From assembly GCA_034008185.1 (NCBI GenBank), contig CM067081.1, positions 68,500,054 through 68,564,053 on the forward strand: 64,000 nucleotides of DNA, in the 5' to 3' direction. Every line of letters begins with the position of its first letter. The stretch's first letter is position 1. Origin of the DNA: Gorsachius magnificus. Its lineage: Eukaryota; Chordata; Aves; Pelecaniformes; Ardeidae. Below are positions 55,388 through 64,000 of this stretch, piece by piece. The notes under the pieces were generated by a model that saw only the letters and a list, made by a program, of their open reading frames with translations, searched no databases and was not told the DNA's origin. Both the position numbers and the translations under genes were made by a program.

Positions 55388-56880
55388 CAATGCATCCGCG
55401 GGTCCCGAAGGAACTGGCAGATGAAGTTGCTAAGCCACTGTCCATCATATTTGAGGAGTTGTGGCAGCCCGGTGAAGATCCTACTGACTGGAAAAGGGGA
55501 AACATAACCCCCATTTTTAAAAAGGGAAAAAAGGAAGACCCAGGGAACTACAGGCCAGTCAGTCTCACTTCTGTGCCCAGCAAGATCATGGGGCAGATCC
55601 TCCTGGAAAATATGCTGAGGCACCCGGAAAATAAGGACATGACTGATGACAGCCAACATAGCTTCACTAAGGGCAAATCGTGTCTGACAAATTTTTTGGC
55701 GGCCTTTTACAACAGGGTTACAGTGTTGGTGGATAAGGGAAGAGCAACTGACGTCATCGACCTGGACTTGTGCAAAGCATTTGACACTGTCCTGCACGAC
55801 ATCCTTGCCTCTAAATTGGAAAGACATGAATTTGAGGGATGGACCATTCGGTGGATAAGGAATTGGCTGGATGACCACACTCAAAGAGTTGTGGTCAATG
55901 GCTTGATGTCAAAGTGGAGACCAGTGACGAGTGGTGTTCCACAGGGGTTGGTATTGGGACCAGCACTGTTTAACATCTTTGTCGGTGACATGGACAGTGG
56001 GATTGAGTGCACCATCAGCAAGTTTGCCAATCACACCAAGCTGTGTGGTGCTGTCAACATGCCGGAGGGAAGGGATGTCATCCAGAGGGACCTCAACAGG
56101 CTTGAGAGGTGGGCCCGTGCAAACCTCATGAAGTTCAATAAGGCCAAGCACAACGTCCTGCACATGGGCCGGGACAATCCCAAGCACAAATACAGGCTGG
56201 GTGGAGAACGGATTGAGAGCAGTCCTGAAGAGACAGACTTGGGGGTGTTGGTGGATGAAAAGCTGGACATGAGCCAACAATGTGTGCTCACAGCCCAGAA
56301 AGCCAACTGTCTCCTGGGCTGCATCAAAAGCAGTATGGCCAGCAGGTCAAGGGAGGCGATTCTGCCCCTCTTCTCTGCTCTGGTGAGACCTCACCTGGAG
56401 CCCTGCATCCAGCTCTGGGGCCCTCAGCACAGGAAGGACATGGACCTGTTGGAGCAGGTCCAGAGGAAGACCACAAAGATGATCAGAAGGCTGAGAGAGA
56501 TGGAGTTGTTCAGCCTGGAGAAGAGAAGGCTCCGGGAAGATCTTATTGAGGCCTTTCAATACCTGAAGGGGGGCTACAAGAAAGCTGGGATTTACACAGG
56601 CATGTAGTGATGGGACAAGGGGTAATGGCTTTAAACTGAAAGAGGGTAGATTTAGATTAGATGTAAGGAAGGAATTCTTCACTATGAGGGGGGTGAGGCA
56701 CTGGCACAGGTTGCCCAGAGAAGTTGTGGGTGCCTCATCCCTGGAAATGTTCAGGGACAGGTTAGATGGGGCTTTGAGCAACCTGGTCTAGTGGAAGGTG
56801 TCCCTGCCCATGGCAGGGAGTTGGAACTAGATGATCTTTAAGGTGCCTTCCAACCCAAACCATTCTATGATTCTATGAGA
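55388..56880 (+). mobile_element. CR1 LINE with reverse transcriptase fragment, catalytically dead
   Basis: About 1.5-kb 5'-truncated CR1. A 405-codon frame (55390-56607) carries RT blocks: [68 protein letters not shown]. The catalytic (F/Y)xDD box is FANHTK at 56023-56040, so both aspartates are lost. The frame ends early, but the tail homology and the GATTCTATGA end continue to 56880. Confidence 0.95.
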
Positions 56881-57450
56881 TGCATAGGTTTGCTTGTATT
56901 TCAGAGCCATCCCATGCTGATCTGGGCAGTTTTCATCCCCTCTGGTTTGCATCAGGCAGGTTGGTTACCATTCAGTCTTGTTTATGTTTTCAACCTTCTC
57001 AGCTTATTTATGCTGCCTTTTGTGGATGATCCACAGTTCATCTGTCAGAGAAAGCCTTGAGCTTCTATAACAAATCCCACAGCACATATTTTAAAAGCAA
57101 GGTCATGCAACTGTAGTATGCTGGAGGTCCGTATGTTAAATGGCTCTGCATAGAACATTTCACCATGACATAACCTCCAGCTGATCTCCACATTTTTAGT
57201 TAACAGTGGAAAGACATGCACAAAAACTTAGTCTTTAAAGGCCCTTTCTCTAAGGCAGTTTCTGATAAAGCCCATTTTAAGAAAATACTCAAGGTGTAAC
57301 TGGAATAAAACCAAATCTGACAAGCGCATTGCAGCTACACCTTCCTTTAATCTTCCTGTAGGTTATTACAAACATCTAGAAAAAACCCCAAACTGAAAGG
57401 AACTCCCTCTCATTTAGGAAACAAAAGTCACATGCCATTCCATTTTATTT

Positions 57451-57456
57451 AGTAGC

Positions 57457-57535
<79 letters not shown>

Positions 57536-57554
57536 ATAATAATAATAATAATAA
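57451..57554 (+). repeat. Compound trinucleotide microsatellite (AGT/AGC/AGT/AAT)n
   Basis: Successive blocks of AGT, then about ten AGC, then AGT, then AAT units, all in one register. Each switch is a single-base change of the trinucleotide. In the LIMS1 intron. Confidence 0.98.
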
Positions 57555-60500
57555 ACAATCATAATACAGATTATTTACATATTACAGCTCTTGTGAATAT
57601 TTATAATTACAGCTCTTGTGAGTAGTCCACAAGGATTTTGCTGTATTTCTTCTATTGTGGGCCATGCCCTTCCATCTCCCCCACCTCAGCACAGTGCAGA
57701 GCAGGTTGGGTTTCTTCTGAAAGCACCCAGCAAAGAGGCTCTTAACGAAGAGCTGGAAAGGGGTAGGACTTGTCTCTCCTAACCTCCCCTGTCAGAAGGT
57801 GAGGTGCCCACACTCCCCAGTGGGAGACACGGGCAACCTCTAGTAGGGAGGAGCCGTTCTTGGACCTGGGAGTAACATGGGTTGGAGGAAATGCCCACTG
57901 ACTGACTAGAGCGGGGCCAACCCGTCCCTCTGAGCGCATGGCCACCAGATCTCTCCATTTAAGGTGGCTGTCCTGCTGTTAGTGTAGGACTGTGCGCTGC
58001 TACCTGTTGTAAGCAGCAGCTCTAGGGAATACACAGCTTCCAGGTGGTGGCGTAAAAGCAGACCAGAATTGCTACCACTTCACATCTGACGGCAAAGCAC
58101 GGTGAGTTCGGAAACTCTGCTGGCAAGTGCTTGTGCTAATTTCTGCTTAGCTTCAGTGCACAAGAAAACACGCTCAACTGAGGACACTGAGCAAACTGGA
58201 ACACAAATATACCCTAGCAGGCCCTAAACCCACAGTAGGCACACAGCTCTCGCTTACACCCTTATGCAACGAGGCCAACACTGGCTGGTTACAAATCCAT
58301 ATTATCATTTCTAACATAGGCTCACAAGGACATCAGCAAATTTCCTGCTACGCTGTGCAAACTCCAAGCTGCAAACTCCAAGGTGCAAATGGGCGCTGCT
58401 CCAGTGTGGCACCGCTTGTGCCTGCAAGAGGCTCGGCTCCGGTGCCAGACCATGGCAAGCTGTGCCAAACGGGGTCCCTGCAGGCAGCCTGGAGACATGT
58501 CCCACAGCATCAGCCTGACCAGTTCAGCTCCCACCTATGGAACACAGCACGAAAGCTTATCACGGCAGCGTTTGACAGCAAATGTGATAAGCAGCTTAAT
58601 AACTAACCGGGGGAACTCTGCAAGGCTTGCGATAGGCAGGCGAAGAATGTTTGGCTTCCTGATTGCTAAGACCTGGAAATAATTTCCAAGAAACACTAGC
58701 TTAGCTAAACCAGGCACAGAATAAACACAAACTCACAATGCTGCGTTTACCCACGGGGAACCTGCTCAGAAAAACACGTTGCCTGGCCTCACCTCTGAAT
58801 GCATCCGTCTTCTCAAAGAATGCATTAGGCCAGCCAGAGGAAGATATCTTTTCTGCCCATCTTCTCCAGGCACTTTTTCTTGACAGTGATACAGATCCTC
58901 TCAAGCCTTCAGAGCACTGTCAGCCATCTCCTGAGCACTGGCTAACCCAAGCCCACCCTCCACCTGTTAATTAGGGCTGTCCCTCCCTCTCCCCCAAACG
59001 CTGTCACCTAGTATGTTCTCATCTCTAGTACCAAGGTGCCAAATGAAAGAAGAGCAAGCTGTGCCCTTGTGCGCCCCTCTCCCCGAGCAGCACCACCAGA
59101 AAACACGTTGGGGTTTCCACTGCAATCATCTCACCGGCCACTTCAGTGCAAAGTGAGAGTCCTTCTGGCAGCACGGGACATGCTTGGACACCCTAAAGGG
59201 TGCAGAGACAGAGAAGGCCCTGCCGAAGATTTCCCAGCTGAAACAGCCCCAAAGGCACGAGGACTAGGACAGCACAGGTATCCATGGACCTCTCCACTCT
59301 CTGGAAGATGCCCAGGATAGGCCGATACAGATGGAGGAGGATGTCTGGCTAAGATTTATGAGCCATCACCTGAAGGCTGTCAGAAGGCTTAAACAGACCA
59401 AAAAGTACCTCTCTTCAACAGCAGCAGACAGACTTGCCGGCGCGGAGAGGAGCTGCAAGATCTTGTGGTAGCCACTAAAAGGGCCAGAGGCAGAAGGGTG
59501 ATGTGAAGTTCAAGCTGCACGCAAGTCTTTACATACTCACTTAATCCTCATCGCAATTATTTTACCTCTGTAACAGCTGTGGCAAAAAGTGTCTATTCTT
59601 AGCTGAAACTTTCCACCTTCTATGTAACATTTCACAAGAACAGAGTCTCTACCCAGCCCGATAAAAAAAAACCCTAGCAACATTAACCAAAACATGTTCT
59701 GTGCATGGGGCTCTTTTCATTCCCAGGACAATCTATTGACCCTCACTTCTGACTTGCTGTCTTTAACAGGGAGCATCATTTTGCAGCAAGAGAGTGCTCA
59801 AAGACCAACCACCATGAATATGAATGTTAACAAGGCAGCGGTAGGAAGCAAATTGCCTACACCCAATATATCCAAACACCATTAGGATACTTGCTCCCGC
59901 CAAGGGGATTCAGGCATGGCCACCCATGAGCAACAGAGACATTGTAATACTCCTGGACTAGCTGCAAAAGTACAGCTTTCCTTCCATTGTGGTCCTTGTC
60001 CACCCCCTAGGAGACACGGGCTGCCTAGAGCAGGATTCCTCAAACTTTTATCTTTAACACAGGACCGTTCAACTTTCTGAAGGAGGTCCCTGGAATGTCT
60101 CTGGTTTTTGAGTCAGAAGAAGGATGAATGAAGTACTCATCATTCAGATAAAATACATTTTACAGTTTTAAGATAATTTTATTAACACAATTACAAATAT
60201 TTTAGTTTTAAAACGTTCATCTCACTTTATGTTTTCCTCAGGTCTTAACACGTCAGGATGGACTCCTTACCATGCCTTCGAGCAGGCAGCAGCTCAGTAT
60301 ACATTAACAATTGTAATGCAGTGTGTAAGTATCTAGGGGGTGTTTTGTTTTGTTCTGTTTTTACTTAATTGCTACCGCCTTGCAGCTCACCTTTTGATGT
60401 CTTATAGAACATTGGCGGCTCATTTACCACAATTTGTGCAACACTATCCCTACAGCACTAAGAAGTCTTTTGATCCTCAAACAAGGTGAGAGAAAGCAAA

Positions 60501-61389
60501 CCCCAGGAATCCCCTTTGCCCGCCTACCTTGCCAATCCACACTCCTCCCTCAGCCTCTCCTCATCACCATGTAACGTGGCTCTGCAAAATCAGAAATAGT
60601 ACTGTGGAAGGTAAACTGCTGTGCCCTGGCTGCAAGGATGGCACACGGTACGTGAGAGCACAGCACCATGCTTTTAACACCACTGCTTGCCTTCCTTTTC
60701 AGATCACAGTATGACATAAATCCTGTAACCGCTACTCTGAGTTGGACCACAAGCTACTTCAGCGGGACCTTATCTCTCAGGCCGTAGTTCCCTGTCTCCC
60801 ATCATCTACCCTTCCTTATACCAATCACTTCACATTTTATGAACTAGGCTAAAGCTTTCACTAAAGCTGCTTTGTGCTTGAGATAGCTGAGCCACAATCC
60901 TGAATCCCTACGATAGGGGAAGGCCAAAGAAATCGACACCGATATCAAAATACCCACATGAGCTGAGGGCAACCTACCTGGGGCTGAGAAATATGAGTGA
61001 GAGCGAGTTTTAAGCCTTGAAAGCATGTAAGAACTGCTAATTTTGAATGCTCCAGAGCTGACCCTATATAGGTCCCGTCTGGTTTGGGCTCTCCACACAC
61101 CCTGATCTAAGTGTGCTGACTTACAGGTCATCTCTAAGAGCAACTTTTCACATGGCGCGCTGGCCCCGCTCAGCTCAGCAATAAACCTCCTATGGACTGC
61201 AGGATGCTGGGGTTTCCTTCCGTATTATGACTGTTCTCTAAGACCTATGGAATACTTCTTAGGTATGGTATACATGTCTGGTATGATACACAGATTGTCT
61301 TCACAGATTTCGGGGGGAAAAGTCCGCACTGAGAGAGAAATCTCCAGCAGTTCTTTTCTCAGCTCTGATAACATGAGGCTACACGTTTA

Positions 61390-63838
61390 AACTGGGGGGA
61401 CTTCAACCACCCTGACATCTGCTGGAAAACCAACACGGCAAGCTGTAGGCAATACAGCAGGTTTTTTGAATGCATTTAAGACAACTTCTTAAGCCAGGTA
61501 ATAGACACCCCTACCTGAGGGGATGCGATACTGGACCGGGTGGTCACCAATACAAGTGAGCTCGTTGGAGACATCAAGATCGGAGGCAGCCTGGGCTGCA
61601 GTGATCATGCGCTGGTGGAGCTCACGCTCCTGAGGAAAATGGGAATAACAAAGAGTATAGTCAGGACCCTGAATTTTAGGAAAGCAAAATTCCAGCTCCT
61701 CAAGGAGATAAGTCAGAAGGACTCCCTGGGAAACGGTCCTCAGGGACAGGGGAACAGAACAGAGCTGGCAGATCTTTAAGGATGTGATCCACAGAGCGCA
61801 AGAGCTCTCAATCCCTAGGTGTAAGAAATCGGGCAAAGAAGGGAAGAGAACGGCATGACAAGAGATTCTTGTCAAACTAAGGAGGAAGAGGGAGCTGCAC
61901 AGGCAGTGGAAGCAGGGACAGGCATCCTGGGAAGAGTATAGGGACATGGTCTGGTTGTGTAGGAACGGGGTCAGGAAGGCCAAGGTGCAGCTGGAGCTAA
62001 GCTTGGCTAGGGATGCAAAGAATAACAAGCAGGGTTTCTACAGGTATATCAGCCGGAAAAGGATGGTTAAAGAAAGCGTGTCGCCGCTGATGAGCGAGAC
62101 CAGCAAGCTGGTAACAGCAGATGAGGAGAAGGCTGAGGTACTCAACAGCTTTTTTGCCTCAGACTTCACTGGCAACCTCTCTCCTCACCCCTCCCGAGTT
62201 GATGGATGGCATGAGGGGGACCGGGAGGGTAAAACCCCTCCTGCTGTAAGAGAAGATCAGGTTCGTGACCACCTGAGGAACCTGAACGCACAGAAGTCCA
62301 TGGGACCTGATGAGATGCATCCCAGAGTCCTGAGGGAATTGGCCAATGTAGTCGCCAAGCCACTCTCCATGATATTTGAAAAGTCATGGCAGTCAGGTGA
62401 AGTTCCTGGGGATTGGAAGAAGGGAAACATTGTGCCCATTTACAAAAAGGGTTGAAAGGAAGACCCTGGGAACTACCGACCAGTCAGCCTCACCTCTGTG
62501 CCCGGGAAGATCATGGAACAGATCCTCCTAGAAGCTATGCTAAGGCACATGGAGGCCAGGGAGATAATTCGAGATAGCCAGCATGGCTTCACCAAGGGCG
62601 AGTCCTGCCTGACGAACCTAGTGACTTTCTATGATGGTGTGACAACAACAGTGGACAAAGGAAAACCAATGGATGTCATCTATCTGGACTTCTGCAAAGC
62701 CTTTGCGCAGTCCCCCAAAACATCCTTCTCTCTAAATTGGAGAGCTATGGATTTGATGGGTGGACTGTTCGGTGGATAAGGAACTGGCTGGATGGTCGCA
62801 TCCAGAGGGTAGTGGTCAATGGCTTGATGTCCAGATGGAGACCGGTAACGAGTGGTGTCCCTCAGGGGTCCGTACTGGGACCGGTGCTGTTTAATGTTTT
62901 CATCAATGACCTAGACAGCGAGATCGAGTGCACCCTCAGCAAGTTTGCAGATGACACCAAGCTGAGGTTGACACACCAGAAGGACAGGATGTCATCCAGA
63001 GAGACCTGGACAGGCTGGAGAGGTGGGCCTGTGTGAACCTCATGAGGTTCAACAAGGCCAAGTGCAAGGTCATGCACCTGGGTCAGGGTAACCCCCGGTA
63101 TCAATACAGGCTGGGGGAAGAAAGGATTGAGAGCAGCCCTGCCAAGAGGGACTTGGGGGTACTGGTGGATGAAAAGCTGGACATGAGCCGGCAATGTGCG
63201 CTGGCAGCCCAGAAGGCCAACCGTACCCTGGGCTGCATCAGGAGAAGCGTGGCCAGCAGGTCGAGGGAGGTGACTCTTCCCCTCTACTCTGCTCTGGTGA
63301 GACCCCACCTGGAGCCCTGCGTCCAGCTCTGGAGCCCTCAGCACAAGAAGGACATGGAACCGTTGGAGTGGGTCCAGAGGAGGGCTACAAAAATGATCCG
63401 AGGGCTGGAGCACCTCTCTTATGAGGACAGGCTGAAGGAGTTGGGCTTGTTCAGCCTGGAGAAGAGAAGGCTGCGGGGAGACCTGATTACGGCCTTTCAG
63501 TACCTAAAGGGGGCCTGTAGGAAAGATGGGGAAAATCTTTTTAGTAGGGCCAGCTGTGTCAGGACAAGGGGTAATGGCTTTAAACTAAAACAGGGTAGAT
63601 TTAGACTGGATATAAGGAAGAAATTCTTTACAATGAGGGTGGTGAAACACTGGAACGGGTTGCCCAGAGAGGTGGTGGAGGCCCCATCCCTGGCAACATT
63701 CAAGGCCAGGTTGGATGGGGCTCTGAGCAACCTGATCCAGTTAGCGGTGTCCCTGCTCACTGCAGGGGGGTTGGGCTAGATGACCTCTAGGGGTCCCTTC
63801 CAACCCAAAACATTCTGTGATTCTATGATTCTATGAAA
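61390..63838 (+). mobile_element. CR1 LINE, longest copy in the window (endonuclease end, RT, 3' tail)
   Basis: About 2.45 kb. It starts in the ORF2 endonuclease domain (GDFNHPDICWK), continues through GCSDHALVE, a linker, and RT blocks [27 protein letters not shown] and [18 protein letters not shown], with an intact FADDTK box at 62944-62961. It ends in GATTCTATGATTCTATGAAA. Lesions: in-frame TGA at 62453-62455, a 1-nt loss near 62705, and a short loss near 62967. Endonuclease N-part and ORF1 are missing. The 248-codon tail frame (63033-63779) is intact. Confidence 0.95.
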
Positions 63839-64000
63839 TAAGGTCATACACATTGACATCCTCCCACTTGGCACAGAAACATTTCTGCTTTTTTCTCCCT
63901 CCCTTTCGGAGCCCCATTCTTGCCATGGAACTTTCTAAGCTCTTAACCTGCCCGTAGCTCCTTCCGGGATGGGAATGAAGGTGCGAGGCAAAGGCTGGGG

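Larger units (their letters stand above)
44389..64000 (-). other. LIMS1 introns over 300 nt
   Basis: Introns 44389-46634, 46684-48096, 48191-48983, 49135-50326, 50477-51323, 51445-53815 and 53883 to beyond 64000. Recognised content is limited to the CR1 copies, the microsatellite and low-complexity runs already listed. The stretch 52610-52990 is unusually purine- and GC-rich without an identifiable feature. Confidence 0.6.

Noticed and set aside
60020..60130. CTCAAACTTTT-containing stretch resembling a hAT-type transposon end
   Set aside because: Only a short weak resemblance; no terminal inverted repeat pair or target-site duplication could be seen.
1..64000. CRISPR arrays, operons, tRNA or rRNA genes, phage or integrative elements
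   Set aside because: None seen; the window is avian nuclear DNA with spliced genes and LINEs.

Overview
The window is nuclear DNA from a bird. The evidence is vertebrate multi-exon genes with GT-AG introns, CpG-island promoters, and many CR1 LINE copies ending in the avian-type 3' tail with tandem ATTCTATG units. The gene order LIMS1 - RANBP2 - CCDC138, all on the minus strand, is the same neighbourhood found on human chromosome 2.

Reading the minus strand from high to low coordinates: 64000-53883 is LIMS1 intron. It holds a short CR1 tail, a 1.5-kb CR1 fragment, a 2.4-kb CR1 copy and a compound trinucleotide microsatellite. LIMS1 (PINCH1, a five-LIM-domain focal-adhesion adaptor) supplies eight or nine exons between 53882 and 43388; its N-terminal exon(s) lie outside the window. 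Two competing last exons are visible, at 44061-43914 and 43480-43388. About 4.6 kb of AT-rich LIMS1 3' flank leads to the CpG-island promoter of RANBP2 (about 38400-39230).

RANBP2 (Nup358) is complete: all 29 coding exons from 38744 to 4766 can be placed, for about 3,040 residues. The order is TPR-like N-terminus, FG regions, RanBD1, four RanBP2-type zinc fingers, RanBD2, a kinesin-binding linker with an LEWD motif, RanBD3, IR1-M-IR2 SUMO-ligase region, RanBD4 and a C-terminal cyclophilin domain. A giant 4,597-nt exon carries the middle third. About 0.9 kb downstream lies a second CpG island (3140-3720) that probably drives CCDC138, whose first two or three small coding exons are proposed at 3586-529.

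I see no novel operon-like or defence-like system; this is ordinary avian euchromatin. The items most worth checking are four lesions in otherwise strongly conserved genes: a phase clash at the RANBP2 exon 2/3 junction, an out-of-frame loss of about 55 nt in RANBP2 exon 9, a 1-nt insertion in the LIMS1 LIM4 exon, and a missing acceptor on the canonical LIMS1 last exon next to a poly-T run. I think these are mainly assembly errors, but they would truncate any automatic gene model. Other points are an eroded IR2 repeat in RANBP2, two alternative LIMS1 C-termini, and a CR1 nested inside another CR1. All comparisons with human proteins are from memory; no alignment was run.
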